From Planctomycetota bacterium (GTDB lineage Bacteria; Planctomycetota; Planctomycetia; Planctomycetales; Planctomycetaceae): 17,798 nt of DNA. A program made the position numbers and the translations under genes. The stretch covers positions 1 through 17,798 of the forward strand of contig JAPOLP010000020.1 of NCBI GenBank assembly GCA_029977045.1, given 5' to 3'. Below, piece after piece: positions 6,811-14,392 of the stretch. Below the pieces are notes generated by a model. The model had not been told where the DNA came from. It did not search any database and was given only the letters and a program-made list of their open reading frames with translations. The first letter of the stretch is position 1. Each line of letters opens with the position of its first letter.

Positions 6811-6833
6811 ATCTCAATATGTCCTCGACAGGC

Positions 6834-8123
6834 CTACTTCCGGATCGCCCACAGGGCTCCGAAGGATCGCAGGTAGATCGTGCCGTCCGAGACTGCCGGC
6901 GAGGCAGTGATCGCGTCGCCGAGTTCGTTTTCCGCAACGATCTCGAAGTTCGTTCCTGCTTTGACGACGGTGACTCGACCGTCGCGAGCTGTCAGGTAGA
7001 TGTGGCCGTCAACGAAGACCGGTGAGGCTCGATGGCGCTGGCGATTGGTGCGTTCAAAGTAGTGTTCCTTGCCGGTCTTGCGGTCCAGACACATCAGGTT
7101 GCCATCCTGTTTGCAGAGATAGACTTCATTGCCAACGATCAGTGGCGACGGGACGTCCGGCGTTTCTGCAACCGACCACAGATGCACTGACTTGTCATCA
7201 GTAATGTCGCCCTTGCCGTCCGGGCGAATGGCAAGTGTCGGGCCGCGTTTGGCACTCGGGACCACGATGATGCCTTCCGCACAGGCTGGTGAGGCAACAA
7301 ACCGCAGCGTGTTGTCGTACTTCGATTTGATGTTCAGGCCGCCGCAGCGCCAGATTTCCTTGCCGGTGTTAATGTCGTGAGCAATCAGGAAGTCGGCTCC
7401 GTGCGTCAGCAGAAACTTGTGCCCGGCGAAGTCGTACATCATCGGCGACGCGTACGAGTGCTTGTTCTCGGCGACGCCGTCCGTCTTGCGGATGTGCTTC
7501 CAGATCTGCTTGCCGCTGGCGGCATCCAGACAGGCGACCGTGCCGACACTCGGCTCGTCGCTCCATTTGCCGTGGATCAGCTGCAGATAAAGCCGGCCAT
7601 CGTCGAGCACGGGTGTCGAGGTCATGCCGAATTGAATCTCGAATGTGCCGAACTCCTTCTGCAGGTCGAGAGCCCAGACCTTGTCGCCATCAACGGTGAA
7701 GCAGGCGAGGTCGCCATTGGCGAACATCGACCAGACATACTTGCCATCGGTGACTGGAGAATTCGCTGCGGAGTTTCCTTCGTCGCCGCGAACGTCCTTG
7801 TTGCCCTGGCCAACGGTTCGCTTCCAGCGTTCCTTCCCGTCAGTGCCGACGCAGATCAGAACCAGCTCCTCACCGGCAACCGCCGTCAGGAAGATGTTCT
7901 TTCCGTGAACGACGGGCGTAGCTCCGCCGGAACCGGGCAGGTCGAGTTTCCAGGCAACGTTCTTCGTCGCAGACCACTCGGTTGGCAGATTGCTTTCGCT
8001 GCTGATGCCGTTGTTCAGCGGTCCTCGCCAGTTCGGCCAGTTTTCGGCAAAGGACGATTGGGCAGTCGCGGCGAGAATGGCGATCGCCATCAGCAGGTGA
8101 ATTCTGGAAGGCAGGTTCAACAT
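6834..8123 (-). CDS. Exported PQQ-like beta-propeller repeat protein
   Basis: This 429-residue protein carries a signal peptide (LPSRIHLLMAIAILAATA, predicted cleavage after SSFA near residue 26), then the frequent mature start NWPNWRGP. About eight propeller blades are visible, each with an SP-x-V-x-x-G-x-x-Y strand followed by CLD-x-x-x-G-K-x-x-W or a variant, for example VACLDAASGKQIWKH and MCLDRKTGKEHYFE. The last blade ends SFGALWAIRK. Such proteins are common in planctomycetes and related bacteria. They resemble the PQQ-dehydrogenase or BamB propeller but usually lack proven cofactor binding, so a structural or binding role is as likely as an enzymatic one. Start ATG 8123 was chosen because GAGGAA lies about nine bases upstream and the signal peptide begins there. 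It follows the ABC permease gene on the same strand after 117 bases. Confidence 0.88.
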   Translation of the reverse strand: MLNLPSRIHLLMAIAILAATAQSSFAENWPNWRGPLNNGISSESNLPTEWSATKNVAWKLDLPGSGGATPVVHGKNIFLTAVAGEELVLICVGTDGKERWKRTVGQGNKDVRGDEGNSAANSPVTDGKYVWSMFANGDLACFTVDGDKVWALDLQKEFGTFEIQFGMTSTPVLDDGRLYLQLIHGKWSDEPSVGTVACLDAASGKQIWKHIRKTDGVAENKHSYASPMMYDFAGHKFLLTHGADFLIAHDINTGKEIWRCGGLNIKSKYDNTLRFVASPACAEGIIVVPSAKRGPTLAIRPDGKGDITDDKSVHLWSVAETPDVPSPLIVGNEVYLCKQDGNLMCLDRKTGKEHYFERTNRQRHRASPVFVDGHIYLTARDGRVTVVKAGTNFEIVAENELGDAITASPAVSDGTIYLRSFGALWAIRK

Positions 8124-8240
8124 GGGGGAATTCCTCGGTGAGTTTCCAGGCAGGCCGAAACAAGCGGAGCGCTGTTCCGGCAAAGCCGAGTGATACAGAT
8201 TGCCAGAGCGGCACTCCGCCTGATCCGGCCTGTGTCGTTG

Positions 8241-10337
8241 CTAGCCGCCGGCTGCTGTCAGTGGTGGCAGGCCGGCGCGAGACAGGCGTGTTTTGACGTT
8301 TGCGTTCGGGGAATCAAAGCGTCCCAGCATCCCGTCGAATCCGACCAGGCATATTGCCCACAGGCCGACGGTGATTCCTCCATACCAGATGCTGTTGGCG
8401 AACAGAGCTGTCCACGGGGAGGTGAACTCGCGGAACTCGTTGGCCCCGATCATCAGTGCCGGAATCGACATCAGGAAGTATTCCGCGCCGTTCGTCCAGC
8501 GGAAGTTGTAGATCTCAAACAGCGGCCCCAGCACCAGCAACGGCAGCAGGTTCCACGCGACGATGAGCCCCAGGGTCGCAAAGATTGCTCGCGTCTGAGT
8601 CTTCAGCTTAAGACCGGCAAGAGTGGCGACGGCGGCCACCATGGGAAAGTAGATCAGCATCGTGATGATTCCCGAAGCCAGGTAGCAGAGAACCGGCAGC
8701 GGGACGCTCCCATTCCTCCAGGCCTGCGAACCTCCGTACCGGTTAAAACTGTACGTATCGTGTCGCAGCCAGCCCTCAAACACATAAACCGTCAGCAACG
8801 GCACGGAGACGACAAACGTCAGCCGCAGCAGGCCTCGCAGTTTCTGACGGAACAGGTCCCGGTTGGTCATTGGCGTTGTGAGCAGAACGTCCAGCGTTTG
8901 ATGAGTTCTCTCGGCAGCAAACAGGCTCACCGAATGCACGCAGATCAACAGGATGGCAATGATCCAGACCATGAACTGCAGCATCGCGAGCATCTCATTC
9001 CAGCCACTATTGCCGCCGACGCTCAGGCTGCAGATAAACAGCACAGGGAACTCAAGGCCGATAAACACGCGGACCAGATAACGCGTTGTGCCCAGCGTCT
9101 TCTTTGTAACTTCACGCCAGGCGACCGGCTGTGACTTCGGCAACTTCTCCGAACCTCCCGACAAAACAACGCCGCGGCCAAACTGCTCGTTGAGCTGCCA
9201 GAAAACATGATCGAGCTTACGAAATGCGACAAGCAGCAGATTCCGTCGTTCAACAAACGCGCGGCTGACAATGAAGACTCGAGTCAGCAGCAGAAACAGA
9301 GCACTGATTGCCAGGATCGGCGCACTGCGAAGCAACGTAAACCAGACATTGCTTCCGCCGAACATGCCCGGCCCGTTCTCGAAGAGTACCATTGGCGCGA
9401 AGAACATCCCCGAAAAGGTGTACTGCTGAAATCCGAAGACCGTTTGCGTGCCGAATGCTGCCTGCAGGAACTGAAAGAGGTCGCGAATGCTGTGCGTCAT
9501 CTCGTCAAAGATGAGAGGCCCGAAAAGCATCAGGAAACCGAACACGTACGTGGCGATGAAGGCTCCCACCGTGGTCCGGAAAAACGCGGAGCACATCAGG
9601 CCGAGCGTGGCGACCTGAAATACCGTCAGGCACAGGATCCAGGTCGTCATCCAGATCAGCGATTGCTCGAAACCACCCAGCGAATACGCGAACGCCGACA
9701 GTGGCAGCGAGAGCGCGAGCAGCAGGTACATTGGGATCAGGCGGCTGACGAGCTTGCCGACAATGATTCCCCAGGGACTCAAACGCGTCAGGAACAGCAG
9801 CGACAGCGTGTCGCGCTCCTTTTCCGACGTCAGCAGCGAACTCGTCATCGCCGGCATGAACAGGTAGATGCCGAAAAACTGCATGAAGGTAAACATCGCA
9901 AAGAGTTCGGAGCCCTGGCCGAGAATCTGAAACGGGCTGCCCGACCAGTTGCGATGCAGCGTCGCGGCACTCATCGAGATCGCAGCAAAGAACGCCAGCA
10001 GCGCGTACATGCTGCGCAGCCACCAGGTGCGTCGACGAGCCGACTGCTCAATCAGTTCTTTCACGATCAGCGGCAGGCCATTCAGAAAGCCGACAACAGC
10101 CGGCGGAATGCAGAAGAACAGAATCAGGCACAGGGTCAGCAGCAGCATACTCGCCGCGAATGCGATCGCCGCAACGAGGAACGCATCCCGTGGACTGCGG
10201 ACGATCCACACTGCTGGAACGGACAACAGGCTAACGGCGAGCGATGTCAGCACGGCCAGAAGTACGAGCCACGGTATCGAATGCCGGATTCGAATGTCGC
10301 TACCCCGACGGATGGATCGTCGCTCAAGCCCGCTCAT
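8241..10337 (-). CDS. Large ABC-2 type permease with two fused permease halves
   Basis: A 698-residue integral membrane protein with roughly a dozen or more hydrophobic segments. Two copies of the signature cytoplasmic loop of ABC-2 export permeases are visible: LTSEKERDTLSLLFLTRLSP at about 169-188 and LFAAERTHQTLDVLLTTPM at about 472-490. Each is followed by a conserved K-L-x-R/G stretch and a membrane helix. The protein is therefore probably a tandem fusion of two permease half-units. Such permeases normally need a separate ATPase, and none is encoded next to it. ATG 10337 begins 13 bases after the stop of the upstream gene; a TTG at 10370 would give a longer form overlapping that gene by 20 bases. 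AGGG lies about nine bases before the ATG. The substrate is unknown. Confidence 0.85.
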   Translation of the reverse strand: MSGLERRSIRRGSDIRIRHSIPWLVLLAVLTSLAVSLLSVPAVWIVRSPRDAFLVAAIAFAASMLLLTLCLILFFCIPPAVVGFLNGLPLIVKELIEQSARRRTWWLRSMYALLAFFAAISMSAATLHRNWSGSPFQILGQGSELFAMFTFMQFFGIYLFMPAMTSSLLTSEKERDTLSLLFLTRLSPWGIIVGKLVSRLIPMYLLLALSLPLSAFAYSLGGFEQSLIWMTTWILCLTVFQVATLGLMCSAFFRTTVGAFIATYVFGFLMLFGPLIFDEMTHSIRDLFQFLQAAFGTQTVFGFQQYTFSGMFFAPMVLFENGPGMFGGSNVWFTLLRSAPILAISALFLLLTRVFIVSRAFVERRNLLLVAFRKLDHVFWQLNEQFGRGVVLSGGSEKLPKSQPVAWREVTKKTLGTTRYLVRVFIGLEFPVLFICSLSVGGNSGWNEMLAMLQFMVWIIAILLICVHSVSLFAAERTHQTLDVLLTTPMTNRDLFRQKLRGLLRLTFVVSVPLLTVYVFEGWLRHDTYSFNRYGGSQAWRNGSVPLPVLCYLASGIITMLIYFPMVAAVATLAGLKLKTQTRAIFATLGLIVAWNLLPLLVLGPLFEIYNFRWTNGAEYFLMSIPALMIGANEFREFTSPWTALFANSIWYGGITVGLWAICLVGFDGMLGRFDSPNANVKTRLSRAGLPPLTAAGG

Positions 10338-10350
10338 CTCTGCTGCCCTG

Positions 10351-10977
10351 TTATCGCTTGCTGGTTTCAATCAGAGACTTCAGTTGCCTGAGTGTTTCCG
10401 CGATTGCAGCGTCGTCAATGCTTCCTCTGGAAAAAGCCAGTGAGCTGACGGCCTTCACCTTGTGGTACAGCACAATCGTGGTGGCAGCTTTCTCGTTCAG
10501 CCGCAGCGAGTCCGAACTGGCGATCGTTGTCGTCGACGCTGTCAGCGGCATCCGAATCCGCTCGTCGAATGCCATCGTCTGCAGAGTTGGAACGACGGAC
10601 GCCGAATCGTCGGTCACCAGCACTCCGAAGCTGCGCAGCCCCGCGACACGGTTGTCGTCGACGAACCCGTCGATTGCCTTGAGCAGCTTCGGCAGATCGG
10701 GATCGACTTCCTGCATGAACACCGCAACGACCGGTCGTGTTCCGTAGCGGCAGACGTAACAGACCGACCGGTTCCGATGCGGCCCCGTGACAGCTCGCAC
10801 GAAGAACGAGTGGATCGTCGCGCCGACTTCCGGTCCGGACTGCAGCGGCATCGGCTCGGACATCTTCAGCGACGCGTCGGCGGCGACAACTTGAGCTGTC
10901 AGCAGGCCAGGCCAGGCAGCACATAACAGAGAGAGAATGAGGGCGCGGAGGCTGCAGCAACGGGCAGTCAGATTCAT
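10351..10977 (-). CDS. Exported CxxC protein, possibly thioredoxin-fold (hypothetical)
   Basis: A 208-residue protein begins with a hydrophobic signal peptide (RALILSLLCAAWPGLLTAQV). The mature part contains CYVC at residues 73-76 within SVCYVCRYGTRPVVAVFMQE. This looks like a CxxC motif placed just before a beta strand, as in some degenerate thioredoxin-like proteins. The C-terminal half alternates strands and helices (FGVLVTDD, TIVLYHKVKA, ETLRQLKSLI) and is rich in Ala and Thr. I recognise no named family with certainty. ATG 10977 is favoured by AAGGAG seven bases upstream; an ATG at 11004 would add nine residues. The permease gene starts 13 bases after its stop, so both are probably translated from one mRNA. 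A redox, envelope-sensing or assembly role is only a guess. Confidence 0.7.
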   Translation of the reverse strand: MNLTARCCSLRALILSLLCAAWPGLLTAQVVAADASLKMSEPMPLQSGPEVGATIHSFFVRAVTGPHRNRSVCYVCRYGTRPVVAVFMQEVDPDLPKLLKAIDGFVDDNRVAGLRSFGVLVTDDSASVVPTLQTMAFDERIRMPLTASTTTIASSDSLRLNEKAATTIVLYHKVKAVSSLAFSRGSIDDAAIAETLRQLKSLIETSKR

Positions 10978-11066
10978 TCCGCACTCCTTGACGAAACAGG
11001 CCATCGGACCAGCTTACGGCGAGGGGCTCGAACCGGCAAGAAGGTCTGGACCGCCGGAAAGTCGCT

Positions 11067-11081
11067 GACCGCTCCGCGGTC
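11067..11081. repeat. TCC-loop hairpin B1
   Basis: GACCGC-TCC-GCGGTC forms a perfect six-base stem with a three-base loop. It lies in the divergent spacer between the CxxC gene and the M13 peptidase gene. With hairpin B3 at 11180-11194 it makes an inverted pair: the reverse complement of B3 is GATCGC-TCC-GCGATC, which differs only by one compensatory base pair. Confidence 0.65.
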
Positions 11082-11118
11082 GGACCGTGCAGTGCCCGGT
11101 AACAGGTTCCTGTCGGTA

Positions 11119-11141
11119 CGCTCCGTCGGAGACCGTGAGCG
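11119..11141. repeat. Imperfect GGA-centred palindrome B2
   Basis: CGCTC and GAGCG form an outer stem around an inner GTC-GGA-GAC hairpin, separated by an asymmetric internal loop (C opposite CGT). It shares the GGA loop and inverted orientation of hairpin B3. It is weaker than B1 and B3. Confidence 0.4.
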
Positions 11142-11179
11142 AAACGATTGCTCAATTGCTTTTTGACGGTTTGCGTTTC

Positions 11180-11194
11180 GATCGCGGAGCGATC
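11180..11194. repeat. GGA-loop hairpin B3, at the expected -35 position
   Basis: GATCGC-GGA-GCGATC is a perfect six-base stem with a three-base loop. It sits directly upstream of a TGCTACGAT promoter-like sequence, where a -35 element would be expected. It could be a dispersed repeat, an operator, or both. Confidence 0.55.
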
Positions 11195-11204
11195 AACGAC
11201 TTTC

Positions 11205-11213
11205 TGCTACGAT
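11205..11213 (+). promoter_or_regulatory. Candidate extended -10 promoter of the M13 peptidase gene
   Basis: TGCTACGAT matches the extended -10 pattern TGnTAnnnT and lies about 50 bases before the peptidase ATG. No canonical -35 is present; the corresponding position is occupied by the palindrome at 11180-11194. Extended -10 promoters can work without a good -35. This is a sequence match only. Confidence 0.4.
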
Positions 11214-11261
11214 CCGCAGCCCCTGGAATGGACACTCACCACCGCTATTAAGAGACCTGCG

Positions 11262-13322
11262 ATGACGACTGCCTGTTTGCGATGTTTCAAGTGCTGGATG
11301 CTTGCTTGTCTGATTGTTACCGGACAGCCGGACACAAACTGCGTGATCGCACAGGACCAGTACTCCGGCATCGATCCCGACGGCTTCGACCATTCAGTCC
11401 GACCGCAGGACGACCTGTTTCTGCACGTCAACGGTCGCTGGATTCAGCGAACGGAGATTCCCGCCGACAAGTCGAATTACGGATCGTTCAACGCCCTGAT
11501 CGACGCCGCTCAGGCGAATATCCGGACGATCATCGAAGAGGCAGCGAGTGATCCACAGGACGCGAACGGCCAGAAGGTCGGTGACTTCTTCAACAGCTAC
11601 ATGGACGAAGCCCGCGTCGAACAGCTCGGCCTCGCACCGCTGAAAGCCGAGATCGCGAAGATCGACGGTCTGGCCACTGGCGAACAGCTTCTGAGGCACT
11701 TCGCACATTTCGAGTCGATCGGCGCCGGAAGTCCGATTGGCTTTTACGTCGACCAGGACGACAAGGACTCGACCCGTTACCTCGCCGCCGTCGTCCAGAG
11801 CGGCACGACGCTTCCTGACAAAGATTACTACCTGGCCGACGATGAGAAGTACGTGCGAGCCCGCGAGGCTCTGCGGAAGTACGCCACTGAGCTGTTTCAG
11901 TTGAGCGGTCGCTCGGATGGAGACGCCGCGGCGACGGCGATCCTCAAACTGGAAACCGAACTCGCCCGCGTTCAATGGGACCGGACGGAACTCCGCGACG
12001 CCGAAAAGCGATACAACAAGTTCGAGGTCAGCAAGCTCGACAGCCTGACGCCCGGCTTCGACTGGGTGACGTTCTTTACCGCCGCCGGAGCAGTCGATCT
12101 TGAAGAGCTGAACGTCGTCACGCCGAGTTACTTCACCAGCCTGCAGAAGATCATTGACGAAACACCACTCGCCACCTGGAAGCAGTACCTGCATTTCCGG
12201 CTGCTCGATGCGTACGCGTCGGAGCTGCCGAAGGCGTTTGTCGAAGCTCACTTTCAGCTTCATGACAAGGAACTCGGCGGTGTTCCCGAACAGGAGCCGC
12301 GCTGGAAACGAGCCGTCGACGCGACATCGGGAGGCAGCAGCAACCGCTTCGGCGTCCTGGGCGACGCGGTCGGACAGCTTTACGTGAAGAAGCACTTCAC
12401 CGAGACCTCGCGCGAACGCATGAACCAGCTCGTCGGCAATCTGCTCAAAGCGTTCGAGCAGAGCATTCACGGCCTCGCGTGGATGACGGACGAAACGAAA
12501 AAGCAGGCCCTGGTCAAGCTGTCGAAAATCACGCCGAAGATCGGGTACACGGAGAAGTGGCGAGACTATTCGAAGCTCGAAATCCGCCCGGGCGATCTGC
12601 TTGGCAACGTGATGCGGTCGGCGCAGGTCGAACACCAGCGGATGCTCGACAAGCTCGGCAAACCTGTTGACCGGACCGAGTGGGGTATGACGCCGCAGAC
12701 GGTCAACGCTTACTACAACCCCGGCATGAACGAGATCGTTTTCCCGGCAGCGATCCTGCAGCCGCCGTTCTTCGATCCGGAAGCCGACGACGCGGTCAAC
12801 TACGGCGGCATCGGAGCGGTCATCGGCCACGAAATCAGTCACGGCTTCGATGACCAGGGCAGTCGCTATGACGGCGACGGCAATCTCCGCAACTGGTGGA
12901 CAGACTCTGACCGGGCAGCCTTCGAGAAACTCGCCAACCAACTTGTCGCTCAATACGCCGGCTACGAAGCACTCCCCGGCAAGACGCTCAACGGCCGCCT
13001 GACACTGGGCGAGAACATCGCTGACCTGTCCGGAATGGCGATTGCCTATAAGGCGTACCGCATCTCGTTGGGTGACGGAGGCGGTTCGTCCATCGACGGC
13101 TTCAATCCAAGCCAGCGGTTCTTCATCGGCTGGGCTCAAATCTGGCGCCGCAAGTACCGCGACGCCGAACTCGTCCGCCGCCTCGTGGTCGACCCGCACT
13201 CGCCGTCCCACTTCCGCTCCAACGGCCCCGCCACCAACCTCGACGCGTTCTACGAAGCCTTCGACGTCAAACCGGGCGACAAGCTCTTCAAGCCGAAAGC
13301 GGAACGCATTCAGATCTGGTAG
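11262..13322 (+). CDS. M13 family zinc metallopeptidase (PepO/neprilysin-like)
   Basis: This 686-residue protein is a full-length member of peptidase family M13, zinc endopeptidases that cleave short peptides inside a closed cavity. The zinc-binding HEISH (H523, E524, H527) follows YGGIGAVIG, and the third ligand is E584 in LGENIADLSG. The substrate-backbone motif NAYYNP is at 482-487, followed by NEIVFPAAILQPPFF. The N-terminal lid domain starts at VRPQDDLFLHVNGRWI. The protein ends RIQIW, keeping the terminal aromatic residue usual for the family. A cysteine-rich hydrophobic N-terminus (CFKCWMLACLIVTG) suggests export. ATG 11262 is preferred, with AAGAGA upstream; the frame is open to a TTG at 11148, but that extension crosses the promoter and looks non-coding. 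It stands alone on the plus strand between two minus-strand genes. Confidence 0.93.
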   Translation: MTTACLRCFKCWMLACLIVTGQPDTNCVIAQDQYSGIDPDGFDHSVRPQDDLFLHVNGRWIQRTEIPADKSNYGSFNALIDAAQANIRTIIEEAASDPQDANGQKVGDFFNSYMDEARVEQLGLAPLKAEIAKIDGLATGEQLLRHFAHFESIGAGSPIGFYVDQDDKDSTRYLAAVVQSGTTLPDKDYYLADDEKYVRAREALRKYATELFQLSGRSDGDAAATAILKLETELARVQWDRTELRDAEKRYNKFEVSKLDSLTPGFDWVTFFTAAGAVDLEELNVVTPSYFTSLQKIIDETPLATWKQYLHFRLLDAYASELPKAFVEAHFQLHDKELGGVPEQEPRWKRAVDATSGGSSNRFGVLGDAVGQLYVKKHFTETSRERMNQLVGNLLKAFEQSIHGLAWMTDETKKQALVKLSKITPKIGYTEKWRDYSKLEIRPGDLLGNVMRSAQVEHQRMLDKLGKPVDRTEWGMTPQTVNAYYNPGMNEIVFPAAILQPPFFDPEADDAVNYGGIGAVIGHEISHGFDDQGSRYDGDGNLRNWWTDSDRAAFEKLANQLVAQYAGYEALPGKTLNGRLTLGENIADLSGMAIAYKAYRISLGDGGGSSIDGFNPSQRFFIGWAQIWRRKYRDAELVRRLVVDPHSPSHFRSNGPATNLDAFYEAFDVKPGDKLFKPKAERIQIW

Positions 13323-13342
13323 CCATCGCCCGATGTCAACGC

Positions 13343-13361
13343 GAAAACCCGGTTATCAGCC
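13343..13361. repeat. Possible decayed half-copy of the 6728-6766 palindrome
   Basis: GAAAACCCGGTTATCAGCC resembles the right arm of the long hairpin at 6728-6766 (GAAACCGGATTATCGGCT) when two extra bases and one missing base are allowed. It lies in the 42-base convergent gap between the peptidase and hydrolase stops. There is no second arm, and the match may be chance. Confidence 0.2.
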
Positions 13362-13364
13362 CAG

Positions 13365-14228
13365 CTACTGAAGGAATTCCAGAAACGCCTTTGTGGCCGG
13401 ATCATCGGGTTTGCCGAGATCGTTGTTGAGCTGGCTGTGGTTGGTGTTGCCTTTGCCGAAGACAGTGACCGGGATGTCGGCTGCCTTGAGAACTTCGCCC
13501 AGGCGGTTGGCCTGGGCTCGCGTGTCGGGGTTGCCAGTGAAGTAAAGCAGCAGGAACGGCGGGATGTGTTTGTCCTTTGCGACGTGCGTCACTGCCGAGA
13601 AGTCAACGTGCTTCTCGGGATCGTTGCCGAACTTCTGACGATGGCCGAACGTAAACATCTTGCCGCCGTAGAGTGCCTGGCGGTGCTCGGCGGTCATGAT
13701 GATTTTCGAGATGTCGTACGTGTCGCCGTCGACGGGCACACAGCCACGCAGGACTTCGAACGAGACGCCCTGCTCTTTCAGGTAACGGTCGTCGGTGCAG
13801 ATGATCGCCGCGAGCTGCGCGCCGGCTGAGTGTCCTCCGACGTAGATGCGGTTTGGATCGCCGCCGTACTTCGCGATGTTGCGGTGCATCCAGCCGAACG
13901 ACGCGGCGACGTCGCGAATGAGGACGTCCATCGTCACCTCGGGCAGCAACCGGTAGTTCGTCGAGACGAATACGAATCCGCGTTCGGTCAGCACTTGAGG
14001 CTTCAGAGCGACGTCATCCTTGTTGCCGGCCTGCCAACCACCACCGTGAATCCAGAACATGACCGGAAGCTTTTTGTCAGTCGGCTTCTCGGGGGTGTAG
14101 ATGTCGAGGAGATGGCGCTCGTGGCCGCCGTCGAGGAACGGAACGTTGGCGATCTTCTTCTGAGCCGACGCGATCTGGGGAAGCAGGAGAGCTGACAACA
14201 GTGCGGCAATGGTGAGTTTTGCGTTCAT
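13365..14228 (-). CDS. Exported alpha/beta hydrolase (carboxylesterase/lipase type)
   Basis: This 287-residue serine hydrolase has a signal peptide (AKLTIAALLSALLLPQIASA, predicted cleavage near residue 22). The oxyanion-hole motif is HGGGW at 61-65 and the nucleophile elbow is GHSAG with S134. Probable remaining triad members are D235 in GNPDTRAQ and H264 in NTNHSQ. The fold and HGGG signature fit the BD-FAE/hormone-sensitive-lipase-like esterases, which remove acyl groups from small esters or acylated polysaccharides. The true substrate is unknown. ATG 14228 has GAGGA six to seven bases upstream. It is divergent from the SGNH esterase gene across a 164-base spacer, and its stop lies 42 bases from that of the converging M13 gene. 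Confidence 0.92.
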   Translation of the reverse strand: MNAKLTIAALLSALLLPQIASAQKKIANVPFLDGGHERHLLDIYTPEKPTDKKLPVMFWIHGGGWQAGNKDDVALKPQVLTERGFVFVSTNYRLLPEVTMDVLIRDVAASFGWMHRNIAKYGGDPNRIYVGGHSAGAQLAAIICTDDRYLKEQGVSFEVLRGCVPVDGDTYDISKIIMTAEHRQALYGGKMFTFGHRQKFGNDPEKHVDFSAVTHVAKDKHIPPFLLLYFTGNPDTRAQANRLGEVLKAADIPVTVFGKGNTNHSQLNNDLGKPDDPATKAFLEFLQ

Positions 14229-14249
14229 GGCTGGTCCTCGGGGCTGACT

Positions 14250-14267
14250 GGCCGGTGGGAACCGGCC
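14250..14267. repeat. GGCCGGT hairpin in the divergent esterase spacer
   Basis: GGCCGGT-GGGA-ACCGGCC is a perfect seven-base stem with a four-base loop, 22 bases upstream of the alpha/beta hydrolase start. I believe palindromes of this type occur repeatedly between genes in planctomycetes, but that is from memory. A TACAAT hexamer at 14307-14312 is a weak -10 candidate for the plus-strand esterase gene. Confidence 0.45.
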
Positions 14268-14392
14268 CTACGACAAACTGCGGGGGGAACTCAACGCGCG
14301 ACAGCCTACAATCCCGGCCTTGAAAGAGGTATCACTGCGGCCTCTTCCTGGATGCCCGAGCCTTCGTCACTCATCAACACCGAGGACGCACA

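Noticed and set aside
8190..10391. Long plus-strand open frames (314 and 394 codons) opposite the ABC permease
   Set aside because: Very Gln/Arg/His-rich translations without any hydrophobic core or domain; they are shadows of the membrane protein on the other strand.
11018..11040. GGGCTCGAACC, resembling a tRNA T-arm
   Set aside because: No matching acceptor, D-arm or anticodon stem is found around it.
11148..11261. A 38-codon upstream extension of the M13 peptidase from a TTG
   Set aside because: It would run through the palindrome and the promoter-like sequence and place extra residues before the signal peptide.
11394..13211. A 605-codon minus-strand open frame opposite the M13 peptidase gene
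   Set aside because: It is rich in Arg, Val, Asp and Leu, has no recognisable domain, and mirrors a gene with intact catalytic motifs. Long antisense frames are expected in GC-rich DNA.
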